Below, one piece after another: positions 6,775 through 13,661 of a DNA stretch of 49,047 nucleotides. The notes under the pieces were generated by a model. That model saw only the letters and a program-made list of their open reading frames with translations, was not told where the DNA came from and made no database searches. Numbering within the stretch: position 1 is the first letter of the stretch; every line of letters starts with the position of its first letter. A program made the translations under genes and the position numbers. This DNA is from Candidatus Omnitrophota bacterium (GTDB taxonomy: Bacteria > Omnitrophota > Gorgyraeia > Gygaellales > Profunditerraquicolaceae): positions 1 through 49,047 of the forward strand of contig QZKA01000032.1 of assembly GCA_003598135.1 (NCBI GenBank), in the 5' to 3' direction.

Positions 6775-7485
6775 ATGAAGATTAAAATTTTAGCTGCAGG
6801 CTCAAGTAAATGGGAACGGTTTATACGCAGGTGGGGCGTTTCTTTTCTTATCGGCGAAGGTGTGCTTTTTGATACTTTTGGTGACCCGGGTGTTCTCTTA
6901 AAAAATATGCGCAAGTTCAATATCGATACCTCTAAGATTAAGCATATTGTATTGTCCCATGATGACTGGGATCATATCTCAGGGTTATGGTATTTGATTC
7001 CAAATCGGAAAGATATCACAGTTTACATTTGCCCGGGATTTAAACAGGAAATAAAAGAGAAGATTGTTTCGTTTGGGGTAAAGGTTATTGAGGCAGGAGG
7101 TCTGACGCAGATAAAAGACGATATTTATTCTACCGGAGAGCTTTACGGAGAATCAGATGGAGAAAAAATTTGCGAGCAGTCGGTTGTAATAAAAACATCC
7201 GAAGGCTTAACGGTCATATGTGGATGTGCGCATCCCGGGGTAGTTAATATTGTCCGGAATGTTAAGGAGCATTTTAAAGATGGCGTGTATGCGCTAATTG
7301 GAGGGTTTCATTTAAGAGATAATAGCCGACATGAGATTAATGATATAATAATTCAAATGCAATCGCTTAATATTAGGAAGATAGCTCCTACGCATTGTAC
7401 TGGTAAATTAGCGACAGCAAGATTCAGGCAGGAATTGGGCGATGACTTTATTTATGTAAGGCAAGGTAGTTCAATAGAGGTGTAA
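6775..7485 (+). CDS. Metallo-beta-lactamase-fold hydrolase (COG1237-like)
   Basis: A 236-residue metallo-beta-lactamase-fold protein. The metal motif is LSHDDWDHISG near residue 60, with a further His in CGCAHPG near 147 and GGFHL near 178, and the late His in APTHCTG. The closest group I recognise is COG1237, one member of which makes a pterin ribofuranosyl intermediate of methanopterin synthesis, but most are uncharacterised. The ATG at 6775 is chosen because the fold begins there; an earlier in-frame start would overlap the ZIP gene. Enzyme substrate unknown. Confidence 0.8.
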   Translation: MKIKILAAGSSKWERFIRRWGVSFLIGEGVLFDTFGDPGVLLKNMRKFNIDTSKIKHIVLSHDDWDHISGLWYLIPNRKDITVYICPGFKQEIKEKIVSFGVKVIEAGGLTQIKDDIYSTGELYGESDGEKICEQSVVIKTSEGLTVICGCAHPGVVNIVRNVKEHFKDGVYALIGGFHLRDNSRHEINDIIIQMQSLNIRKIAPTHCTGKLATARFRQELGDDFIYVRQGSSIEV

Positions 7486-7486
7486 T

Positions 7487-7804
7487 ATGGCAGATTTTAA
7501 GCAGATTGATGAAGCGCGTCAATTATTAGGATTAGGAGAAGATGCCAGTTTAGAGGAGATAAAAGAGGCTTATCGCGATCTTTCTTTTAAATATCACCCT
7601 GATAGTTGTAAAGAGCCTGATAAGAAACGCTGTGAAGAAGTGTTTAAAAAGATAAACCATGCAAAGGATATTATTGGAAACTACTGCGCAAATTACAGAT
7701 TTTCTTTCAAAGAGCCGGATGTGAAGAAGAATGCAATGGATAGAGAGACATATGAGCACCTTAAAAGATTCTATGACGGCTGGTTTGCGGATCTGGACCT
7801 ATGA
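7487..7804 (+). CDS. Small J-domain (DnaJ-like) protein
   Basis: A 105-residue protein consisting mainly of a J domain with the HPD motif (KYHPDSC) near residue 38. J domains stimulate Hsp70 ATPase activity; dedicated J proteins such as HscB serve Fe-S cluster transfer. No client-binding domain is visible, and the HPD loop is followed by a Cys. It begins 1 base after the metallo-beta-lactamase gene and overlaps the next gene by 4 bases (ATGA). A cluster-transfer co-chaperone is an attractive inference from context, not shown by sequence. Confidence 0.85.
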   Translation: MADFKQIDEARQLLGLGEDASLEEIKEAYRDLSFKYHPDSCKEPDKKRCEEVFKKINHAKDIIGNYCANYRFSFKEPDVKKNAMDRETYEHLKRFYDGWFADLDL

Positions 7805-8421
7805 AGCAGGTTTTTGATACATACTGCAAACAATATGATGTTTGGTATGATAAGAATAAGTTCGCCTATTTGTCTACGCTTAAGGTTATAAAAAAAGTTT
7901 TACCAAAGGTAGGAATTGGGTTGGAGATCGGCGTTGGTACAGGAAGGTATGCTGCGCCTCTAGGCATTAAATATGGGATTGATCCTTCGAAGAGGATGCT
8001 TGCTATCGCCAAGAAAAGAGGGGTATGTGTACGTTTGGGTTACGCAGAAGCATTGCCATTTAAGGATTTAACCTTGGATTATGTCGCCATTATTACAACG
8101 CTCTGTTTTGTGAAAGATCCGGTGAGGGTATTGGTTGAAGCTCGTAGGGTCTTAAAGAAGGAAGGGAAAATTATTATTGCCTTTGTTGATAAGAAGAGTT
8201 TTTTAGGGAAACTGTATCAAAGAAAGAAAAGCGTATTCTACAAGCAAGCGCATTTCTTCAGCCCAGAAGAGGTTGAGCACATGCTGAAGAAGTCAGGGTT
8301 TCATAAGCTATCTTTTTATCAGGTACTTTTTAGGCCTCCTGAGAGGGTATATTCAATCGAAAAAGAACAAAAAGGTTTTGGTAAGGGCGGTTTTGTGGTA
8401 GTCAAAGGAGGATTAAAATGA
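7801..8421 (+). CDS. Class I SAM-dependent methyltransferase
   Basis: A 206-residue methyltransferase of the Methyltransf_11 type: motif I LEIGVGTGRYAAPLG near residue 40, GIDPSKRM for the ribose-binding acidic position and LDYVAIITTLCFV later. It is translationally coupled to the J-domain gene (ATGA overlap) and to the DsrE-like gene (ATGA overlap). Several such enzymes act on metalloids or small thiols, but the substrate here is unknown. It is distinct in sequence from the methyltransferase at 2960. Confidence 0.85.
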   Translation: MKQVFDTYCKQYDVWYDKNKFAYLSTLKVIKKVLPKVGIGLEIGVGTGRYAAPLGIKYGIDPSKRMLAIAKKRGVCVRLGYAEALPFKDLTLDYVAIITTLCFVKDPVRVLVEARRVLKKEGKIIIAFVDKKSFLGKLYQRKKSVFYKQAHFFSPEEVEHMLKKSGFHKLSFYQVLFRPPERVYSIEKEQKGFGKGGFVVVKGGLK

Positions 8422-8738
8422 AAATAGGAGTGATTATTTCGAGCAATGACGCGGAGACCTGCTGGAACGCGCTCAGGTATGCTAATTTTGCGCTAGGACA
8501 GAAGGATGAGGTCAAGGTTTTCTTTATGGGTAAAGGCGTTGAGTATCAGAATATCAGCGCAGAGAAGTTTAATACTATTGAGCAAGCGGATAAGTTCCTT
8601 AGGTCTGGCGGTAAGGTTTATGCCTGCGGCACATGCATTAAATCTCGCAATCAAGAAGGGGCTGAAATGTGCCCGATCAATACGATGAAGGACATGTACG
8701 ACATTGTTAAGGAGAGCGATAAGGTCGTTACCTTTTAG
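8418..8738 (+). CDS. DsrE-like sulfur-relay family protein
   Basis: A 106-residue DsrE/DsrF-like protein. It starts MKIGVIISSNDAETCWNALR and has a Cys-rich segment, YACGTCIKSRNQEGAEMC, around residues 73-91. DsrE-family proteins carry persulfide sulfur on a conserved Cys in sulfur trafficking, so this protein could supply or accept sulfur for the cluster-assembly genes upstream. It overlaps the preceding methyltransferase by 4 bases. Confidence 0.85.
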   Translation: MKIGVIISSNDAETCWNALRYANFALGQKDEVKVFFMGKGVEYQNISAEKFNTIEQADKFLRSGGKVYACGTCIKSRNQEGAEMCPINTMKDMYDIVKESDKVVTF

Positions 8739-8739
8739 C

Positions 8740-9222
8740 ATGAGACAGGAAATCAAGCTTAAGCCTATCGGGATTATTCGCACGCCCTATAAAAAGCCAA
8801 AGGGCATATCCATTCAGGGGAAATTTAAGAAAGGCGTCAAGGGAATGATTCGGCTATTCCCGAAATATCAGGTTGGCCTAAAGGACATTGAAAGATTCTC
8901 GCATCTTATTCTGATTTACTATTTTAACCGGTCAAAAGAAGTGCGGCTGACCGGAAAGCCGTTTCTTGAGGATAAGGAACATGGCATATTTGCCATACGC
9001 AGCCCCCATCGGCCCAACCATATCGGTTTTTCAATAGTGAAACTTGAGAAGGTAAAAGATAGCACCATTACTTTTTCAGAGGTTGATATCTTGGACAAGA
9101 CGCCGCTGTTGGATATAAAACCCTACGTTAAGCATTTTGACGGCCGCGATAAAGTAAAGAACGGCTGGATCGATAAGCATTTTAAGGAATGTGTTAAACC
9201 AAAGAGGGCTGTGATACGATGA
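8740..9222 (+). CDS. trmO: TrmO-like tRNA N6-methyltransferase
   Basis: A 160-residue TsaA/YaeB-type protein. It starts with the beta-barrel signature PIGIIRTPYK, and has RSPHRPNHIGFS near residue 88 and DILDKTPLLDIKPY near 118. TrmO uses SAM to methylate N6 of threonylcarbamoyladenosine at position 37 of certain tRNAs; some relatives have other targets. The ATG at 8740 lies one base after the DsrE-like stop. It is the last gene of the run, and its link to metal chemistry is unclear. Confidence 0.88.
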   Translation: MRQEIKLKPIGIIRTPYKKPKGISIQGKFKKGVKGMIRLFPKYQVGLKDIERFSHLILIYYFNRSKEVRLTGKPFLEDKEHGIFAIRSPHRPNHIGFSIVKLEKVKDSTITFSEVDILDKTPLLDIKPYVKHFDGRDKVKNGWIDKHFKECVKPKRAVIR

Positions 9223-9233
9223 ATAGTTTATGA

Positions 9234-9440
9234 ACGGATTCTCGGATCTGTATTATGTGCGCCTTTGTTAAACTAAGGCATATCTTATCAGGCCATAAGA
9301 TATTTGAAATGAAATTGAGAGAATTGGAGTATAAACTAGAGAATCATGATGTGGATATCCAGGATATCTTTGATGCACTTCGACAACTAATGGGTTTAGC
9401 GGATACAAAAAAGATTATCAGTGGCTTTGCTCGGAAGTAG
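9234..9440 (+). pseudogene. 3' remnant of an ORF6N-type gene
   Basis: The frame open from 9234 to the TAG at 9438-9440 resembles the C-terminal end of ORF6N-domain proteins: IMCAFVKLRHIL, then LRELEYKLENHDVDIQDIF and ALRQLMG. The DNA-binding N-terminal ORF6N domain (about 100 residues) is missing, and the frame is blocked by a stop at 9231-9233. An ATG at 9255 could make a 61-residue protein, but no Shine-Dalgarno site is visible. ORF6N genes are typical of phages and mobile elements, and the GC-rich element next to it supports a mobile origin. Confidence 0.6.
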
Positions 9441-9580
9441 GGAAGCGCGGGAAGTGGCCTCCAGCCCGCGCCCCGCCCAAGCGGTTGGTTTTGAAGCTTT
9501 GAACGCAGAACATCCGTCCCTCGCCGTATCGGAACGGCGGGCGTCCCACTTGGGACATGCGGCAGCACTAGATTGTTTTA
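9441..9580. repeat. GC-rich hairpin element downstream of ORF6N remnant
   Basis: This stretch is much more GC-rich than its surroundings. CGCCGT and ACGGCG form one hairpin and GTCCCA-CT-TGGGAC another. Frames across it (for example from 9421 plus or 9344 minus) look like low-complexity translations and have no start signal, so I treat it as non-coding repeat. It ends in GCACTAGAT; a related-looking CACTAGAT and GGAAGCGGGAAGCGG occur at the first 50 bases of the window, suggesting another copy there. Confidence 0.5.
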
Positions 9581-9770
9581 TTGCGGTAGCCGCACAGTTA
9601 TACTCCCCCTTTTAATTCATACCCTTACTTCTTGAATCGATTATAAAACTTTACCGAAGTTCGTTAAGAACGATAATTATATGGTATAATAATATATCGT
9701 AAGAAGATTAGACTGCTTAATATTGTTCGTCTTAAGTTCTTATTTTTAGAATGATGATAAATTAGAATAA
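9581..9770. other. AT-rich spacer, no gene recognised
   Basis: No credible coding frame is present. TATAATAAT at about 9685 could be a -10, but no good -35 pairs with it, so I do not call a promoter. The structured leader of the RRM gene begins at the end of this spacer. Confidence 0.4.
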
Positions 9771-9772
9771 AC

Positions 9773-9908
9773 ACCCTGGCCTATCGGAAGGCAATGCACC
9801 CGGCCTTAACACCCCGCGTTAATGGATACGCGGGTGTTACGCCCTGCGCGTAAAAGGATAGGCCGGTGTCTTGCCTCCTGCAAGATGTTCCGCTTTTTGT
9901 GGAAGGAG
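9773..9908 (+). ncRNA. Structured multi-helix leader RNA of the RRM gene
   Basis: A closing helix pairs 9776-9785 with 9857-9866 (one G-U pair). Inside are three hairpins: 9788-9792/9803-9807, 9808-9818/9829-9838 (one bulge) and 9839-9842/9848-9851, giving a four-way junction. Then CTTGC-CTCCT-GCAAG (9870-9884) presents CTCCT in its loop, the exact complement of the AGGAG ribosome site (9904-9908), and TTCC (9888-9891) can pair with GGAA (9901-9904). CACCCGGCC (9798-9806) could instead pair with GGCCGGTG (9861-9868), which would break the closing helix. No known riboswitch class was recognised. Confidence 0.6.
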
Positions 9909-9914
9909 ATTAAC

Positions 9915-10763
9915 ATGAATATTTTTGTGGGTAATTTGGCGTTTGACGCCACAGAGGCGGATGTAAAGAAGCTCTTTGAAGGTTTTGGGAATGTTGCCTC
10001 CGTGGCGATCGTTATGAACAAGGATAAAAAGGTGCCTAAGTCAAGAGGGTTTGGTTTTGTGGAGATGCCTGACGGGCAACAAGCGCTCGCTGCGATGGCC
10101 GCCCTCAACGGCAAGGAATTCATGAGGCGGGTTCTTAATGTCAATCCGGCGCGTCCTAAAACAGAAGCCGGGCAAAAGAGTGAGTTAAAGACGAAGATTG
10201 CAGCTGAGCAGTATCCTCGGGAAGAGGGAGAGCAGAGAAAGGCCTGGGTTAATAAGCCAGGGGCATATAAGAGTGGCAGGCGTACGTATAGCTATATGAA
10301 ACGGAATGGTTTAGTTGGAATACAGCAAGAGGTTAAGCCGCGGCGCAAGAGCCAAGACAATCCTATGCGGTGGCGCAAGCGGAAGGATAAGCCGGGGCCT
10401 TGGCAGAAAAAGAAAAGCCAGGGTACGCATAAACATTGGGAGAAGGCTGAAGGAGGGGCTCGGCCCTGGAAGAAAACTGAAGGCGAGTCTAAGCCTTGGC
10501 GTAAATCCGAGGGTGGTATTAAGCCTTGGAAGCAACCCGTAGGAGATGCTAAGCCCTGGAGAAAATCCCGAGAAGAGACTAAACCCTGGAAAAAAGCTGA
10601 GTCTGGGAAACCCTGGCATAAGCCTGAAAGTAAAGCCGGGCCCTGGAAAAAATCCCAGCAAGGGGCTGAGCCCTGGTGGAAAAAGGCCAAGGCTACAGCC
10701 AGGCCCTTGCGCAGGGGCGGTAGGCGGCCGCCGCAGGCGCGCTTTAAGGCCAGGGGGGCATAA
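9915..10763 (+). CDS. RRM RNA-binding protein with Trp-Pro-Lys repeat tail
   Basis: A 282-residue protein with one RNA-recognition motif at about residues 1-80: RNP2 is IFVGNL at residues 3-8 and RNP1 is KSRGFGFVEM near 41-50. The remaining 200 residues are basic and low complexity, ending in about eight imperfect ten-residue units built on KPW(R/K)KSEG, then an Arg-rich end. Bacterial RRM proteins normally have short Gly-rich tails, so this tail is unusual and may add nonspecific RNA binding or self-association. GGAAGGAG supports the ATG at 9915; a longer frame from 9822 is inside the folded leader. YajQ follows 3 bases later. Confidence 0.88.
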   Translation: MNIFVGNLAFDATEADVKKLFEGFGNVASVAIVMNKDKKVPKSRGFGFVEMPDGQQALAAMAALNGKEFMRRVLNVNPARPKTEAGQKSELKTKIAAEQYPREEGEQRKAWVNKPGAYKSGRRTYSYMKRNGLVGIQQEVKPRRKSQDNPMRWRKRKDKPGPWQKKKSQGTHKHWEKAEGGARPWKKTEGESKPWRKSEGGIKPWKQPVGDAKPWRKSREETKPWKKAESGKPWHKPESKAGPWKKSQQGAEPWWKKAKATARPLRRGGRRPPQARFKARGA

Positions 10764-10766
10764 GCT

Positions 10767-11261
10767 ATGGCAAATTTTTCTTTTGATATTGTTTCTGAGG
10801 TTGATCTGCAGGAGATGGATAATGCGGTAAACCAGGCGACCAAAGAGCTGGCCCAGCGCTATGATTTTAAGGACAGCAAGTCTTCTATTGCCTTTGACCG
10901 CAAAGAAAAAAAGATCACCCTGGTCGCGGATGATGACTTTAAACTGCGCGCCCTGACTGATATCCTGGCTACCCGCATGGCCAAACGGGGCATCTCGCTT
11001 AAGTCCCTTAAATTCAACGACCCTGAAAAGGCCTTTGGGGGGTATCTGCGCCAGGGAGTGGATATATGCATGGGTATCGATAAGGAAAAGGCAAAAGACC
11101 TCGCCTCGATCATTAAGAAGCTCGGCTTAAAAGTACAGACCCAGATCGAGGGCGAGAAGATCAAGGTTAGTTCTCCCAAGAAAGATGAGCTGCAGGCAGT
11201 TATCGTGCACCTGAAGGGCCTGAATTATTCCATACCGCTTAGTTTCTGCAATTACCGCTGA
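10767..11261 (+). CDS. yajQ: YajQ-family nucleotide-binding protein
   Basis: A 164-residue YajQ protein, starting MANFSFDIVSEVDLQEMDNA and ending in the family-typical IPLSFCNYR. Conserved segments include RYDFKDSKS near residue 32 and YLRQGVDI near 93. The fold is two ferredoxin-like domains related to RNA-recognition domains; members bind nucleic acids, and a Xanthomonas homologue binds cyclic di-GMP. The gene starts 3 bases after the RRM gene, which places it in an RNA-related context. Confidence 0.92.
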   Translation: MANFSFDIVSEVDLQEMDNAVNQATKELAQRYDFKDSKSSIAFDRKEKKITLVADDDFKLRALTDILATRMAKRGISLKSLKFNDPEKAFGGYLRQGVDICMGIDKEKAKDLASIIKKLGLKVQTQIEGEKIKVSSPKKDELQAVIVHLKGLNYSIPLSFCNYR

Positions 11262-11301
11262 AGCCGGGGATGCGCGGTCCTTATAATATCAATGATATTC
11301 A

Positions 11302-11329
11302 TTGACAAACCGCAGAATAATGCTATACT
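11302..11329 (+). promoter_or_regulatory. Promoter of first cold-shock leader
   Basis: TTGACA (11302-11307), a 16-base spacer and an extended -10 (TG-C-TATACT, TATACT at 11324-11329). Confidence 0.8.
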
Positions 11330-11357
11330 CAAAGAAGTAAAAGTTTAGAAGTCTTAG

Positions 11358-11394
11358 CCGTAAGGGGAAGATCTCTGACCTTGCGGTTTTTTTT
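11358..11394 (+). terminator. Intrinsic terminator within the csp leader (copy A)
   Basis: CCGTAAGG (11358-11365) pairs with CCTTGCGG (11379-11386) and is followed by eight T. It lies about 35-60 nt after the promoter and 107 nt before the csp ATG, so it must be read through to express the gene, or it ends a roughly 60-nt small RNA. Confidence 0.75.
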
Positions 11395-11410
11395 ATTTGT
11401 CATTGTTTGC

Positions 11411-11466
11411 CGCGTTAGAAATCTCAAAACGTGCAGGTAAAGTAAATGATAAAGATTTCTAACACG
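11411..11466 (+). promoter_or_regulatory. Long stem in the 5' untranslated region of csp
   Basis: GTTAGAAATCT (11414-11424) pairs perfectly with AGATTTCTAAC (11453-11463), extended by two pairs after one mismatch. AGATTTCTAAC also resembles the complement of the leader segment near 11343-11353, so the stem could exchange partners with the region before the terminator. Confidence 0.5.
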
Positions 11467-11500
11467 ATTTACTAATTCGAGGAAAAGGAGGTTACAAACA

Positions 11501-11701
11501 ATGGCGCAGGGAATCGTGAAATGGTTCAATGACCAGAAGGGGTATGGGTTTATCACCCCGGAAAACGGCAAGGATGTTTTTGTGCATCACTCCGCGATCC
11601 AGGGCGAAGGATTCAAATCCTTAGCTGAAGGCCAGAAGGTCGAGTTCAATATCGAACAAGGATCCAAAGGCGAGCAGGCTACGAACGTAGTCAAGCTGTA
11701 A
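11501..11701 (+). CDS. CspA-family cold-shock protein
   Basis: A 66-residue cold-shock domain with both RNA-binding motifs: KGYGFI (RNP1-like, residues 13-18) and VFVHHSAI (RNP2-like, about 26-33). Such proteins bind single-stranded RNA and act as RNA chaperones and, in E. coli, as transcription antiterminators. AAAGGAGG at about 11485 gives a strong ribosome site for the ATG at 11501. It has its own promoter, an attenuator-like leader and a strong terminator (11718-11750). A second CSP of very similar sequence is at 13662 and a third at 42608. Confidence 0.95.
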   Translation: MAQGIVKWFNDQKGYGFITPENGKDVFVHHSAIQGEGFKSLAEGQKVEFNIEQGSKGEQATNVVKL

Positions 11702-11717
11702 TCGTGGGCTAAAAAAA

Positions 11718-11750
11718 GGCCCGGCATCTTTTTGGTGCCGGGTCTTTTTT
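11718..11750 (+). terminator. Intrinsic terminator after csp
   Basis: GGCCCGGCA (11718-11726) pairs with TGCCGGGTC (11736-11744, one G-U pair) followed by six T. Confidence 0.85.
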
Positions 11751-11872
11751 ATCAAAATGGCATGCGGCACTGAAGTTGTTCTTTTGAGTTAACTTTACGC
11801 TGATTTGCGGCTATCTTCGGCAGCATTGGAGTTTTTTGATTTTTGAACGGCTAGACAATAAGGAGGAATATA

Positions 11873-12016
11873 ATGAACAGCTGTAAGCGATGCGGGAATA
11901 AGCTCCAGCATAATTATTTGGTAGAGTTTTTTAAAAAGACAAAGGAAAAGATGGAAAGAATGATCGTGTGCCTGAAATGCAGGGACATTTTGAAGAAGAA
12001 AGAAGAAGCGGTATAA
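11873..12016 (+). CDS. Small two-CXXC zinc-ribbon protein (47 aa)
   Basis: ATG at 11873 is preceded by AGGAGGAA, an excellent ribosome site, and opens a 47-residue frame ending TAA at 12014-12016. The protein has CKRC near residue 4 and CLKC near residue 33, so it is a likely zinc-binding module, with a Lys/Glu-rich end (KKKEEAV). I do not recognise a named family. It lies between two cold-shock genes among other tiny proteins. Confidence 0.7.
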   Translation: MNSCKRCGNKLQHNYLVEFFKKTKEKMERMIVCLKCRDILKKKEEAV

Positions 12017-12124
12017 TATACTAGAGGCGATTTGCTGCGTATGTCCGGGCCAAGAGAGGCGGACAATTATATCTCTCAATCCTTCAAATAGTTATGCACC
12101 CCTTTTTTTAAATCCAAAATATTC

Positions 12125-12153
12125 TTGATATAGCAAGGTATTGTGTATATAAT
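12125..12153 (+). promoter_or_regulatory. Promoter (TTGATA -35, 17-base spacer)
   Basis: TTGATA (12125-12130), 17 bases, TATAAT (12148-12153). The same -35 hexamer is used by promoters at 20747, 30820 and 38798. Confidence 0.8.
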
Positions 12154-12236
12154 TAACTTTATACAGTAAGGATTGAAGTAGAATCTTAGTTACAGAGTGC
12201 CACTATGCGGCATGGCAAGGATAAAAGGAGGATATA

Positions 12237-12392
12237 TTGGCAAGAAACAATTATTCATATATAAAGTATCAGAAAGAATTGGCGAAAAAAAAGAAAAGAG
12301 AAGAAAAGAGACAAAGTAAGCTGGATAAAAAAAACATACAGGCTAAAGATGATCCAGGGCAGGCTTCGAATGAGGACGCCACTGTAGTATAA
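12237..12392 (+). CDS. Small Lys/Glu-rich protein (51 aa), TTG start
   Basis: AAAAGGAGG at 12223-12231 precedes a TTG at 12237. The frame codes for 51 residues: the N-terminus MARNNYSYIKYQKELA, a Lys/Arg-rich helix (KKKKREEKRQ) and an acidic end. It matches a widespread tiny protein type that begins MARNNYSF and has a basic coiled segment; its function is unknown. TTG is preferred because the conserved N-terminus starts there and the spacing is right. Confidence 0.78.
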   Translation: MARNNYSYIKYQKELAKKKKREEKRQSKLDKKNIQAKDDPGQASNEDATVV

Positions 12393-12429
12393 GGACACAC
12401 ATCTTTACCAAAACCAAAAAGGAGGTACC

Positions 12430-12597
12430 ATGGCATATCAACAAGGCGGCGGTGGATTCGGCGGAGGGTCACGGGAGATGCACAAGGCGATTTGTTCGGA
12501 ATGCAAGAAAGAGTGCGAAGTCCCTTTCAAACCTAGAGAAGACCGCCCGATATACTGCAGGGATTGCTATTCAAAGCGCAAGAACGAAGGTCGTTAA
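12430..12597 (+). CDS. Small CxxC zinc-ribbon protein (55 aa)
   Basis: ATG at 12430 has AAGGAGG just upstream and opens a 55-residue frame. A Gly-rich start (QQGGGGFGGGS) is followed by CSECKKEC and YCRDCYSKRK, the pattern of a small family often annotated as zinc-ribbon or CxxC-20-CxxC proteins, frequently seen next to cold-shock or RNA genes. Probably a cytoplasmic zinc protein that binds nucleic acid; the function is not established. Confidence 0.78.
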   Translation: MAYQQGGGGFGGGSREMHKAICSECKKECEVPFKPREDRPIYCRDCYSKRKNEGR

Positions 12598-12630
12598 AAG
12601 AAGAGATTTTTTGTTAGGTCTTCCTTTATA

Positions 12631-12700
12631 AAAAACAGCTGGAACGCAAGAGGTGTGATCTCTGGCGACCCCAGAGGGAACCCATTTCTAGTTGTTTTTT
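12631..12700 (+). terminator. Branched hairpin ending in T-run
   Basis: AAAAACAGCT (12631-12640) pairs with AGTTGTTTTT (12690-12699, one G-U pair), enclosing CTCTGG (12660-12665) paired to CCAGAG (12671-12676). The T-run is part of the right arm. It could be a terminator for the small-protein genes or the 3' end of a small RNA. Confidence 0.5.
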
Positions 12701-12717
12701 AAAACAAAGAGGTGCGT

Positions 12718-13470
12718 ATGTTTGGCTCGGGCTTTATGTCCTTAGTAACCTTGGCTGTCGTGATTTGTATATTTGGCATTAGAATTGTGTCGCAATGGCA
12801 GGTCGGCGTAGTGTTTCGTTTAGGAAAACTTGTCAGACAAATCAAACCCGGACTCAATATCATAATTCCCATTTTGGAAAATACAAACCTTGTCGATATG
12901 CGCATTCGAACAATGGATGTCATTCCCCAGGAGATTATGACTAAGGATTCGGTTCCAGTCAAGATCGACGCCGTGGTCTATTATAAGATTTTCGATGCGC
13001 CGAAGTCGATTATAGCGGTCGAAAATTTTGGCATGGCGTCAACCCTGCTGGCACAGTCTAAACTCAGGGATGTTTTAGGCAAATATGATTTGGATACCCT
13101 TCTAGCTAACAAAGACCAAATCGGCAAGGAAGTATTGGTGGCATTACAAGGGCCGACAGATGAGTGGGGCATTAATATTATCAGCGTTGAGATTAAGAAT
13201 ATCGAATTACCGGATAATATGAAGCGTGCAATGGCTAAGGAATCTGAGGCTGTCCGAGAGAAGCGCTCGCGATTAGTGAAAGCTTCAGCAGAAGAGGAGG
13301 CGAGCAGGAAGTTTATGGAAGCCGCTAAGGTTATGGCCGAGTCTCCGAACGCCCTTATTTTAAGGCAACTGCAAACTTGGCAGGAAATCGGTGCGGAGCA
13401 AAACAGCTTGATTATACTTGTGCCTACTGAATTTGCTAAAGTTATAAAAAGTTTACAGGATAGTAAATAA
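12718..13470 (+). CDS. Slipin (SPFH/stomatin-domain membrane protein)
   Basis: A 250-residue SPFH protein. A transmembrane segment at about residues 5-22 (LVTLAVVICIFG) anchors it, followed by the stomatin core (QWQVGVVFRLGKL, PGLNIIIP, MTKDSVPVKIDAVVYY), a helical region rich in Ala/Glu (MAKESEAVREKRSRL) and a final domain. Slipins form ring-like oligomers in the inner membrane and often pair with NfeD, which is absent here. GAGG at 12709-12712 fits the ATG at 12718, whereas a GTG at 12712 lies within that site. Unrelated in sequence to its cold-shock neighbours. Confidence 0.92.
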   Translation: MFGSGFMSLVTLAVVICIFGIRIVSQWQVGVVFRLGKLVRQIKPGLNIIIPILENTNLVDMRIRTMDVIPQEIMTKDSVPVKIDAVVYYKIFDAPKSIIAVENFGMASTLLAQSKLRDVLGKYDLDTLLANKDQIGKEVLVALQGPTDEWGINIISVEIKNIELPDNMKRAMAKESEAVREKRSRLVKASAEEEASRKFMEAAKVMAESPNALILRQLQTWQEIGAEQNSLIILVPTEFAKVIKSLQDSK

Positions 13471-13510
13471 AATAACAGCCAGGCGCCTCATTCTTTGGAA
13501 AAGATACTAT

Positions 13511-13538
13511 TTGACAAAAGAGAAAAAAATGGTAAAAT
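13511..13538 (+). promoter_or_regulatory. Promoter of second cold-shock leader
   Basis: TTGACA (13511-13516), 16-base spacer, TAAAAT (13533-13538) with a TG one base upstream. Spacer length and extended -10 match the csp promoters at 11302 and 42456. Confidence 0.75.
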
Positions 13539-13571
13539 ATGACCCATAAGTAAAGATTAGAAAAACTTAGG

Positions 13572-13609
13572 CCGTAAAGGGGCGGTTAACTAACCTTTAC
13601 GGTTTTTTT
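13572..13609 (+). terminator. Intrinsic terminator within the csp leader (copy B)
   Basis: CCGTAAAGG (13572-13580) and CCTTTACGG (13594-13602) form a perfect 9-bp stem followed by seven T, 53 bases before the csp ATG. It shares the upstream TTAGAA and GCCGTAA elements with copies A and C. Confidence 0.8.
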
Positions 13610-13661
13610 GTTTTATGGTGTAGTAGTTACCATTATCCTAAAAAAAGAGGGAGGTGAAAAA

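Noticed and set aside
9421-9615. 64-residue frame in GC-rich element
   Set aside because: Repetitive Ala/Arg-rich translation over hairpins, no ribosome site; better seen as repeat sequence.
10311-10661. Second minus-strand frame of 116 residues opposite the RRM tail
   Set aside because: Same repeat artefact, in a different frame.
10292-10843. Minus-strand frame of 183 residues opposite the RRM tail
   Set aside because: It mirrors the KPW repeats and runs over the start of yajQ; Phe/Gly-rich artefact of the repeat.
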